From assembly GCA_964304625.1 (NCBI GenBank), contig OZ199838.1, positions 558,001-622,000 of the forward strand: a DNA stretch of 64,000 nt. Reading direction: 5' to 3'. Origin of the DNA: Kudoa neothunni. Its lineage: Eukaryota > Cnidaria. Numbering within the stretch: the first letter of the stretch is position 1; every line of letters starts with the position of its first letter. The notes beneath the pieces were generated by a model that worked only from the letters and a program-made list of their open reading frames with translations, ran no database searches and was not told the DNA's origin. Positions 54,648 through 64,000 of the stretch are shown in pieces. The position numbers and the translations under genes were made by a program.

Positions 54648-57528
54648 CTAAATTGTTGTTAACAAAATGCTGCCAAATATTATTTCATACCTGTGTATGG
54701 ATTTTTTTTTTGTTAACGTATTGCTATGTTTTTTAGAGTTATAGATATTAAAATCAATGATAATTAATATTATCAGCCCGATAATAAAAATTATTAACGA
54801 TGCCCAAGCTATGAAAAATGATGGACCAAGTTGGACACCTGATCGCTTCACATCATTGATGATCATATGAGTTATTAGTGAATTGATAGTGAACGACAAT
54901 ATCACTAAACATAATCGACAATGTCTTCAGTAATAAATCTTACCACATAAGAAGAGACAACAAGTTTGATAAAGATAAATAATTGAACAAAAAATGGAAG
55001 ACGGCGTTAACATCAGCAACAATGCGAGAAATGATATTTGGATTACGACGGCCAATTTAATAGAAAAAGTTTTGTTATATTTGATGCTTACTACAATAAA
55101 AAGTGGATTATGGAATGCAATAATAAGAAATATCACTCAAATCCTCATTGATCGCCACATAAATCAACTTTCCCAATTGCCCTAGTAAATATTTGTTAAT
55201 ACAAATCTTTACCCATTTTTTTCATTAATAAGACAAATAAAATAGTTTATAGAAATTGAACATTACATGAATTAACTTGTTTTGTCTCTAAAATTTATTG
55301 AGGGTTAATACTCAATATCCATGGGTTGATCAAAAAATATCGAGACTTTTTAAATAAAAATATATATGCAAAAATCTAATATAATTTTTTAAATCTCTCT
55401 CAAAATACTCTCCATCCGTATCAATACATTTTTTCCAGCGTGGCTTCCGCTGAAGGTAGCATTCTGTTCTATTTCTTCAATGGAATCTACTCCCTTTAAG
55501 TTGGAATTTAATTTTTGGGAACAGAAAGAAGTGACATGGAGCAAGATCTGGTGAGTACGCAGAATGCTGTTATTGAGGAACGATCATGTTGGATAAAAAA
55601 TTTTGAATTTTTAATGAGTAGTCTGAGGGGCATTATTGTGATGCAGTATCCATCGTCCCGAGGAATGCATATGGATCGTTTACGACGAATAACATCCCAT
55701 AAATTCCGCCAAACTTTGAGGTAGAACTCAATTGTAACTATACAAGCTTCAGGTGCATATCCATAATAAATTATCCCCTGAATATCATGAAATATTGTGA
55801 GAAATACTTCAATTTCACTCCGAACTTGGCGGACGTTCTTGGTCTGGGTGACGATGGTCTTTTCCATTTGGAAGATTGAACTTTTATTTGGGAATCATAA
55901 CCATAAGCCCATGTTTCATCGTCTTTTATGATAAAATTCTTGAATTCATTGTCTGTTGATGAACGTTGAAACAGATCTTCTGAAGTAATAAGCCGCAATT
56001 ATTTTTGTTAGAACGTGAGCTCTTGCGAGATAAATTTGGCGGCAAATCTTCTCATACGAAGATGATCATTAAAAATAGCTTGAAATGACCCAAAATATAT
56101 TCAAAAATCGTTGGAGATTTCCCTAATAATAAATCTACGTTCGGAATCGATCATATCCATAACTTCATTAATATTTTCACGATATCTGTTAGTTAAATGT
56201 CGACCAGAACGATCCAAACTATCAATAGAATTTCTTGCTTGTTAATTATTTATTCTTTACATCGTTTATGCCACTCATAGACACTAATTCTACACATGGA
56301 TTTGTTCAAAATTCTTTTTGAATCATTTCATAAGTGTCGGTATTGCTTTCTCTAGTTTACACAGAATTTATTACAAATCTCTGCTCGTGGTTTTGTGATC
56401 GTGTGCAAAAATAATAATAATAAAAACAAGTTTCATATCGCAATAACATTATGATTTGAGATTATTGTAATTTTTATTTCTATTTTTTAGATATCGATTC
56501 CAGATAAAATTTAGAATAATATTTGTTATTGTTTGATGGTATTAATTTGATATTTTCTTTTTAAAAAGATATTTCGCAATACTGAAATGATAAGACCCGT
56601 TTCTAACACGTTTTTCACGTCTCTTATATTTAGTTGAATTAGATATGTGGTCATTACTTAAAAATAACAAGTATTCAAGAATTTATCCCTCCTGTCTGTG
56701 TTTTTATAATGATATAACATTGTTGTGTGTTTTTGATCCCCATTAAAAAAGCGAAAATCATTTAAAATAAAAAGAAATCACAATCTTAACATGAAATATA
56801 ACAAGCCATATATTCCAAATCAACTTTATAAGAGCTTTACACGCAATAAAGTTTAGACTACTTGTGACCATGTCATTTTGGACATTCTCGCGAGCGACAT
56901 CGACCCATTTCGCGACTTAAACAGCTAACTGCCATATTTTATTATTTATTTGTTAAATTTTCTTCGAAATAATATGCGAATACATATTTTTTATAACATT
57001 CTATTTTTAGAAAATTACATCTTTTTCATTCGAGGAGATATTTCAAATTTCTCGATACTTTTTGATCCGCCTATGTATTTACCTTACTTGTGTAGATTGG
57101 ATAGTACGTTGCTTTTTGGAAGACATCATTTAGTCGTTTTTCTATAATTGGTTTATGGAGAATAAACAAATTCACTAACCATTGAGATGACCGAGAATGG
57201 AGGAATCGTCATCAGCTTGAATAAGATATAGCAATAAACAAAAATATTATCCATAATAATCACTGTCCATTGGATATGCGAGTGAGGTGAAGCAATACTG
57301 TTGATGGCCCAGAACGTAACACCCCGCCAAGATACCTGCCTGAAATGGAACGTTGTGGGTGTTACTAATGTACGTTTGAATAAAACTTTGACTGAACCAA
57401 CCAATAAGAGACATTATTAACGATATTGTTATTAATAACAGTCCAATATATCTAAATTTAATCAAATGTACACAGTAAATATAAGCAAAAATAAACAATA
57501 CCAACCTGCATACCAATGAACTAAACAT
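54648..57528 (-). CDS. Claudin/PMP22-like four-pass membrane protein
   Basis: Probable cell-junction or plasma-membrane tetraspan protein. Exon 1 starts at 57528 (MFSSLVCR), with TM1 YIGLLLITISLIMSLIGWF and an extracellular loop holding GILAGCYVLGHQQYC, the spacing of the claudin W-GLW-C-C loop though the full GLW signature is lacking. A roughly 48-nt intron leads to TDDDSSILGHLN (about 57215-57181). After a 2-kb intron an exon at about 55110-54945 gives SIKYNKTFSIKLAVVIQISFL (a potential N-glycosylation site, TM2) and CSIIYLYQTCCLFLC (TM3). A roughly 46-nt intron leads to the last exon (about 54904-54648) with GPSFFIAWASLIIFIIGLI (TM4, like the claudin end) and a basic tail. Phases agree at each join. 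The long intron holds a mariner. Subfamily uncertain; LHFPL or clc-type relatives are alternatives. Confidence 0.62.
55322..57075. mobile_element. Mariner element in a claudin-like gene intron
   Basis: Inverted ends: left GATCAAAAAATATCGAGA (about 55329) and right, reverse-complemented, GATCAAAAAGTATCGAGA (about 57066), 17 of 18 matching. Similarity continues outward (CATGGG versus CATAGG), so the ends are near 55322 and 57075, with TA next to each. About 1.75 kb, larger than a standard 1.3-kb mariner, so it likely contains an insertion. It lies wholly within the intron 55146-57180. Confidence 0.75.
55500..56010 (-). pseudogene. Mariner transposase, decayed
   Basis: Minus-strand pieces match mariner transposase in order: ITSEDLFQR, then DDETWAYGYDSQIKVQSSKW (first catalytic Asp, about 55910), RPSSPRPRTS, then after a frame change FHDIQGIIYYGYAPE (about 55780) and VWRNLWDVIRRKR. 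The second catalytic motif appears in yet another frame as WILHHNNAPQ, where the usual HHDNAP Asp is Asn. The C-terminal third is not recognisable. At least two frameshifts and a lost Asp make it inactive. Confidence 0.85.
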
Positions 57529-57852
57529 TTAATTTGTTACAATCTCTCGCATTAACGAATTCTTGAAAATTTACAGATTATGTCAAATAGGTATGAATAA
57601 ATAAAATCATATCATTTCCTCATTAACACCATAGTTAGAATGTAAATTACTTTGTTTAGAGTAAACTAACAATCTCAGAATATAATATTATTCTAAATTT
57701 TACTGTATTTCGATAATAATAATAATAGGAAGAAATATATTAGAAGTTAACTAATAACAGTTAGAACCAATTAAATTGTCATTTGAGTTCATAATGCACA
57801 AAAAATGGCTCGTAACAAGATTAAAGGATTGTTAAATAGACAAAAATAAATA

Positions 57853-57883
<31 letters not shown>

Positions 57884-58651
57884 CATGTATAATGTATAAA
57901 AGAGTTTTTAATTTTCTGCTGAATTTTATTAATATTCTAATGAAATAATTTAATTCGTTTGTGAAATCTGATAATTTATGATAAAATCTAAATTTATAAA
58001 AGGTAATTATTTACGAAATGTGTCAAAATTCCATAATCACCACCAAATATTGAAAAAATAAAAATTTATTTAATTCGATTACAATAAGGTTAATATTAGA
58101 AATAAATTAAAAATATCAAAAGAATGATAATTTATATAAATAAAAATTTAACCACTTTAAGCGATTAAGTTATATTTTCTAATATTAATTCATTATATAT
58201 ATATATATATAATCATGGTTTTAGATTGCTTCTTAATGCGACTTATCTGAATTGAATATGCCAATCAGCGATTTTTTTAATTTAAGAAATTATACGAATT
58301 GTGTGTTAGAAAATTACCAACAATAATCCAATAAAAACTCATGACAATCCTTTGGTTTCGCTGGAAAAGTTATAATTGGTTTTTACAAATTTTAATTATT
58401 ATATTAGAACCGTATTATAGTTAGAATATACGCCAAAATAAATTAAAAAGATAAATCAACGTAAACAAATTAAACTATAAACAAAAATTTAATATATTAG
58501 GAGAGATTAAATATTTTATTCATCCTTCAAAATAATTTTGTAGATTTAGAGGGGAAAATACTCGAAATAACTTAGATGGCTATTCATAGGAGGGTTTGTA
58601 AGATTTTTAAAATTTGAAGTTATAACATTCAGTTGGATTGATCGCGAATTT
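57529..58651. other. Intergenic region upstream of the claudin-like gene
   Basis: AT-rich, with a short AATC microsatellite at about 57846-57886 and a TA run at about 58193-58211. No gene seen. Confidence 0.6.
57846..57886. repeat. AATC/AATA microsatellite
   Basis: About nine head-to-tail AATC units with AATA interruptions. Confidence 0.85.
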
Positions 58652-59533
58652 TTAATTTTCTGAGCGACTCAGAATCGACTATCCGCTTGGTGCTTTTGGG
58701 GTCAAATTGTCCGCTGGCTTTTATTACATCGTTAAATACAATAAATAGTTACGTAATCAAATGTAAAATTAAATAAAAGCTCATCGAAAATCTTCTGTTA
58801 TATTTTCATCTAGATTCACATTGTGTGTATACAAACTAGTTTGAATTCGGGTAATTTTGTTGGCGCAATATGTCTTTGTCGACTCGGACTTCATTGTAAC
58901 GAATTAATGTGATAAATCAATTGTTGATGTGTAAATGATATAATTTCTCTTTTTAATAAAAATATTGATAAATTAAGTTCATTTACAACGTGAGTAACGA
59001 ATTAGTTTCCTTCAGTTGGTAACTAATATGTCGTAATACTTCCGGTGTCAGGGAAAACGTAGAAATTGACACTTAACCCCTTTATTTCAATTTGAATCGC
59101 ACATAAACAATATGATTTGTTTATATTGGCTTTTGGATGTAATACAGACTATAAACATTAGTCTTCTCGCAAAACACATTCAATTCTTCATTTTTATCGT
59201 CAGATCCACCAGAATTTGAATTTAGATAATTAAAATAAGTGACATAAAATAATTTGTTTGAATCGTTCCCATAATAAGTGAGAAAAACCTCATCGCGATC
59301 TTCCTTAAGCTTTTGTCAGCATGCTTTGAGTAAATTCTTTTGAATGGTGCGGTAAAACGGATGCATCCATGTCTTTGCGTTTGACCTCGTTTTCATGTTT
59401 TCCTTATTTCCTCAATATTCAGCTTTCAGGATTTAACCAAACTCAATCATTCATTTCTTTAAAAATTCTATAATAATTTAAAGCAATAACAACCTTGGGT
59501 TCAATTTGACCCCAGAAACGCTCAGAAGATTAA
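58652..59533. mobile_element. TTAA-flanked MITE (piggyBac type)
   Basis: The left end reads TTAATTTTCTGAGCG and the reverse complement of the right end reads TTAATCTTCTGAGCG; both continue to TTTTGGGGTCAAATTG or TTCTGGGGTCAAATTG, with a roughly 24-bp insertion on the left. The TTAA at each edge is the piggyBac target signature. 882 bp, no transposase. Its left part is homologous to the repeat at 42252-42503, so the family has more than one copy in this window. Confidence 0.82.
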
Positions 59534-59654
59534 GAAAGAAGAGAGATCGATCTTGCATCAGCTTTCCAATGGATCATCTTCACGTAGAGAAAAATTCACG
59601 ATTCAATGTACTGTGTATTTATGTATAGTCTTATTTAGCATAACTCTCCGAACC

Positions 59655-60015
59655 CCAATGTAGCCAAATGGCAACATTTTAATTTTGTGAGTGTTTAAAC
59701 CATTTAATTATGTTTTTTAAATATATCTTTGTTATAATAGTATAGCTAATGTTGATTTAATTTTTTATAAATGAATTATAAAAAGTTGTATGTTTTATAT
59801 CACGAGTAATACAGATGAATATCTAGCTCTATGGCAAGTATAAAAAAGCAAAGTATTCTGCAATTGAACTTGAAATTTTGATGTTTCAGTAAAATTCAAA
59901 AATAGTCACGTATAGTAATAATTAAGTTTATTCCAAAAATGATTATAAGAAGAAAATATTTTTTGATATGTGTATTATAGGGTCAGATTAATCTATGTTG
60001 CCATTTGGCACATTA
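59655..60015. repeat. Inverted repeat pair, possible MITE
   Basis: AGCCAAATGGCAACATT near 59662 is inverted at about 59998 as ATGTTGCCATTTGGCAC, next to TTAAGCCCTC. A third related copy (TTGCCATTTGGCATC) lies near 60549. The inverted pair is about 350 bp apart and may mark a MITE or the left end of the piggyBac relic that follows. Confidence 0.55.
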
Positions 60016-61167
60016 AGCCCTCAATTTAAGTGTTTATACTCATTGGAATGGATTCTGACTAAATTGAGAGGAGGGATAAATAGAAAATATTTTTAAAGAA
60101 TCATATTATTATCAGGTGGAAACAAATCAGACGTTGGGCCGGAATTCGATTCCATTATGTATAGCCAATATGAATGTATTTTATCCGAATACAGTTCTAG
60201 TGATGGGGAATAAGATGACTACCGTTTAAATTATAAAATTAGCGCCAAAAATTAAATAAACAATGATATTGAAACAACTGATATTTTTGAACAAGTTGAG
60301 GATATTATATGTGAATGTTTCATTTATTTCAACCGATTCTCCAATGATAGATTATTTGAACATAATTGCATCAAGCGTAATGTCCATTTGTGTCTCAATT
60401 AAAACAAAAACTACTTTTTGGACTATTTAAATTGTTGTCAATAATTTAACATTTCATTTCTGATTGAGGAAGGGCACATTTTTTAGCTAATAACAAAGTA
60501 ACATAAAAACATACACATTCCCGCATATGAAAATAAGCCGCGTCCCAGCATTGCCATTTGGCATCATGTGTGTATCTATTTAATTTTTGAAATGATTGCT
60601 CCAATTTTTGGATATTACATATAAAATTATTTAAAATTTAACAAATGAGAAACAAAATTTTGTTCAGTCACTGAATTAAATTCAGAGTTAATTAGACGTT
60701 TAATCTAAGTTGTCGTTTTGGATGCACTATATAATAAAAGATTCGTCCAACAAAAAAACCATAGAAGAGATGAATTTCAATAATGGTAGCAATGTTAGAA
60801 CCAGTGTTTTCATTAGGCTCATCTCATCTCATGACTACTACTACTAATATTATTATATTAAAAAATAAAGTGAGGGTTGCCAGCTATATTGTCTACGATG
60901 TTTATGATGTAGACATGACTACAGTGCAACCTCGGAATTCGATAAAATTTCTCAAATTCGAAACACTTATTAATTCAAACACATATAAGGAGTATTCAGA
61001 ACAAATCCAGTTCGAGAAAAAAAAGAAAAGAAAATAAATTGAGAAGGATATTCGCTCAATCAAATTGTGCGAACGTCATCGAAAGAGATCCCATTTAAAT
61101 CTATCGTATGACAACCAAAAACTATTTGTCCTATGTAACATGTAGATTAGAAGTGTTGGGATCCACC

Positions 61168-61256
61168 AATCATATGTGCGGTAGAGAGCAGAGTGATACG
61201 GTACCACCGACATTTAATGCTAATAACATAGGTTCGAATCCCAATTCAGAGCTTGA
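61168..61256 (+). other. tRNA-like box B, possible SINE head
   Basis: AGGTTCGAATCCC at about 61231-61243 is a perfect RNA polymerase III B box, as in tRNA T-arms. About 60 bp upstream TGCGGTAGAGAG is only a weak A box. The stretch does not fold into a clean cloverleaf by eye, so a tRNA-derived SINE fragment or tRNA relic is more likely than a working tRNA gene. Confidence 0.35.
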
Positions 61257-61669
61257 GTTACATCGTATATCTCATTTTTGATATTATATTTAATGTTTAA
61301 TTGTAATATATTTATAAAAACTAGACATGCTTAGATTTCAATAAATAAAAATAGTCATTTAATTGATGAACTGTACGGATTAAACTAATTTTCATTATTT
61401 TACATGGGAAACATTGATTCAGAATTCGAACACACTTTAAGAACGGATTATGGTCGAGGTTGCATTATATATATAGTAATTATGGAATACTGTGGTAATA
61501 ATAGAACAGTAATTTTGTAGAAATAACAAATTTAAAATTCTCAAGCGGAATTATGATTTTAGAAGGTTAACTAAATATTATTTTTTCAAAATAAGTCAAA
61601 CCGTTACAGGTGTCAATAAATATAAGCAATATAGTACAGTGACAAAAAGGGAACGAAAATATAATTTAT

Positions 61670-63060
61670 TCTGATAATGATGGTTTAAAAAATATCGATA
61701 TTTTAAACACAGTTGAGTTGTTGACGTTACTTTGAGACATATGATAATATTGGTATTTTAGCTGATGAAGAAGACCCCTTTGTTCCAAGAGATTTTGGCA
61801 ACATTGGCATCGGAATCGTCCATAAACATGAAGTGAAGTAGGAGCTCTCTCATATATTAATAATGTATCATCAATGATAATTCTTGGGCCACGTAGTGTA
61901 AAATATCCTAATTTAAAAATCCATTTGTAACTGTCATTGATTGCGAAACAGTTACTCAAAATAAATGTGTCGTTATGTGTGATAGCTCAACAGGTAAGTA
62001 TGAATCATATAAAGTATTGTTAAAAAATGTTCGATAACTTTATTTTAAATATTGTTAAGGAAACAAATGTTAATGCCAACAAAATAATTAAACTTTTCAC
62101 ATACCCATAAAAGAATTTGAATCTTTTGTCGATATTTTACTATTATCCAGATACCATAGACTATATCGGCGGAATTTGTATGGAGAAACTTGGATGGATT
62201 CTGGAGTTGAAATTGTAAAAAAGAGCTATGAACTATAAAATATTCTAACTGATAAAAGGATACATTTATTTTAATATTATTTTTAAGCGTGATAAGCTGT
62301 TCAAGACGGGATCAATAATGAGAAAATTGATTAAAATATCAATAAATTTCGAGATTTTCACGTCTTATCTGTTGATGACCAGATGCTCCCATATATTGGT
62401 CATAATTCATGAAAAATGTATATGTAGGGAAAGTCTATCGTTTCGGTTTTAAACATTAAACATTAAACAAACATTGAGGTTTGGCTTCTTCATACGATGT
62501 ATTAATATTTTCAATGTATATATAAATAAAGTAGAAATATACATCAAGAATTTTGTCCAAGGTGGAAGTCTCCTACCAAATTTTGTCGACGAGTCAAAGG
62601 ATAGAGAGAGATCATGCCTACTTTGTCCATTTTTTCAATTCATGCAAATCGATGGTTGAATTTAACAATATCCGATCACTAAGAATGAACCTAACTTCGA
62701 ACTATCTAATGACTCTTTCGCAATTAATGAAGAAAAATCTTCAAGGCAACTATGAATACTATGAATATTTCTTAGATAGCAGATTTGAATTTAATTGTAT
62801 TTAACCGAATGGTACGAATCCTGTCACTTAACTTAGCATTTCACTTATTGTTGAACCAATTCTACATGTGACATGTTTTTGTAGGGAAAACAAATGCAAT
62901 GTGTCGATCGAACAGTCCCAAATTTCATAAATACAACAAGGATATGGGTGGTGTTGATAACGTATAGAATTCTGTCTTTGTCACAGAATATGAAATCGCT
63001 CTAAAAATGGTAGTGACCTCATTTTACCGGTGTGATATTGCCGACAGCGGTTAATTCTTG
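61670..63060 (+). pseudogene. PGBD2/3-like piggyBac transposase, heavily decayed
   Basis: Plus-strand pieces follow the piggyBac order: an acidic N-terminal stretch with DEEDPFVPRDFGNI (about 61765), then KEFESFVDILLLSRYHRLYR and LYGETWMDSGVE (about 62108-62215; compare the family's FI-x-ILxxSGY and LYWE), HLSVDDQMLPYIG (about 62362, carrying a catalytic Asp), a section with DHAYFVHFFNS (about 62610), and SPKFHKYNKDMGGVD (about 62915), the hallmark GGVD motif with a catalytic Asp. Numerous stops and shifts separate the pieces. The 97-codon minus-strand frame at 61666-61959 is a by-product. Confidence 0.75.
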
Positions 63061-63501
63061 AGAAATACTAAATTTTTCACGAGAATAACCATCTATTAAA
63101 TTATATCGGAAAAATTGTAGTCAATTTTGTCAGTAGAAATTATTTCGACAAAAAGTAAATGATCATGTATCACGAATATTCTTGTAGTGTCATTATGTGG
63201 TATTATTTAATATTATGTAGTCGACGTATGATGAGTACTAATGCTGAGAAGATGGAGATGCATTTAAGAAAAAAGTAGTCAAAATTATATTAAAGTTTAA
63301 AATTTGACAGATTTCCATAATCACCAGTAGTTTTTACTCTATGTGATATAAAACCGTTTATTTTTGGCGCATTCTGTCACAATGTTTAATTAGATAGTCG
63401 CATGCATGTCGTTTGTTTTTAGTTCCCCGTCCGACCCCTTGATAATTTTTACATTTTCGTTGGAAAGTATAATTTCTAATCAATCACAATTCAGATGAAT
63501 T

Positions 63502-63752
63502 ATTGAAATATCATTTTCAACCTATATTTTAAATTTATTGAAATATCATTTTCAACCTATATTTTAAATTTATTGAAATATCATTTTCAACCTATATTTT
63601 AAATTTATTGAAATATCATTTTCAACCTATATTTTAAATTTATTGAAATATCATTTTCAACCTATATTTTAAATTTATTGAAATATCATTTTCAACCTAT
63701 ATTTTAAATTTATTGAAATATCATTTTCAACCTATATTTTAAATTTATTGAA
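63502..63752. repeat. 35-bp minisatellite, seven copies
   Basis: Unit begins ATTGAAATATCATTTTCAAC and continues with CTATATTTTAAATTT. Starts at 63502, 63537, 63572, 63607, 63642, 63677 and 63712, with no visible differences, then a partial copy. Each unit has a near-palindrome (TTGAAA...TTTTCAA). It ends about 25 bp before the TTAA edge of the second piggyBac element. Confidence 0.97.
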
Positions 63753-64000
63753 AATTTAAGGATTTGACCCGGAATGGGTTAATGTACTCCTATAACATAA
63801 ATGAAAATTCTGCCGATTATTCGATTATTCTTGGGTACAAGCATATATTTACGTGATAAAGACAAATATAAATTTATAATAATTACAAAAAGCTAATTCT
63901 AATAAGGATAAATAAATCAATTTCTTATAGCATTGGTTATGTGGAAAAGACTATCACGTACAAACTGACACAATTTGAGGTTCATTTCCACCAAAATCAT

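Larger units (their letters stand above)
60540..63782 (+). mobile_element. Second piggyBac element (PGBD2/3-like), left edge uncertain
   Basis: The right edge is GGGTTAA with TTAA at 63779-63782, preceded by the palindromic TTTGACCCGGAATGGG. A 35-bp minisatellite abuts it. The plus strand carries transposase remnants from about 61670 to 63060. The left edge was not identified: candidates are near 60013 or 60545. Its transposase is of a different type from the element at 49967. Confidence 0.65.

Noticed and set aside
59085-59110. TTAACCCC as left end of the second piggyBac element
   Set aside because: It lies inside the TTAA MITE at 58652-59533, so it is internal sequence of another element.
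61666-61959. 97-codon minus-strand frame
   Set aside because: The opposite strand carries the acidic N-terminal part of the PGBD2/3-like transposase, which explains the open frame.

Overview
The window is AT-rich animal DNA, about 70% A+T by eye, with eight intron-containing protein genes and many decayed cut-and-paste DNA transposons. A GRK2/3-type receptor kinase, a TGF-beta ligand and a claudin-like four-pass protein point to a metazoan. Many introns are only about 40-60 nt, while a few of 0.5-3 kb hold transposons and minisatellites. This suits a compact-genome invertebrate, perhaps a parasitic or miniaturised worm, but the species cannot be named from sequence alone.

Gene order: GRK2/3 kinase (+, 1281-7141); PRPF4B spliceosome kinase (-, 9354-12716); a secreted five-Kunitz-domain protein (-, 14418-15761); L-threonine 3-dehydrogenase TDH (-, 22533-26470); an unrecognised single-pass coiled-coil membrane protein (-, 29086 to about 30960); a TGF-beta superfamily ligand (+, 32631-34108); RAD50 (+, 35891-48268); and a claudin/PMP22-like four-pass protein (-, 54648-57528). 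These look like independent housekeeping and developmental genes; nothing suggests an operon or shared pathway.

Mobile DNA: an IS630/Tc1-type transposase relic (19640-20632); TTAA-bounded piggyBac-type elements at 18353-21757 (tentative), 24056-25994 (inside a TDH intron), 49967-52807 (with a decayed transposase) and 58652-59533 (MITE); a second piggyBac transposase relic ending in a 35-bp minisatellite (about 60.5-63.78 kb); a hAT MITE with a recognisable 8-bp target duplication (28079-28571); and a mariner inside the claudin-like gene (about 55322-57075). Several dispersed repeats share short palindromes with the TTAA ends.

Main oddities: RAD50 keeps its catalytic motifs but has apparent single-base phase breaks in homopolymers; four of the five Kunitz domains lack the second and fourth cysteines; introns fall into very short and long classes; the GRK carries an unusual Ser/Glu-rich insert; and a coding-like stretch of unknown origin lies in a RAD50 intron. 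Exon edges were read by eye from GT/AG and conserved protein matches, so boundaries marked approximate could move by a few bases.
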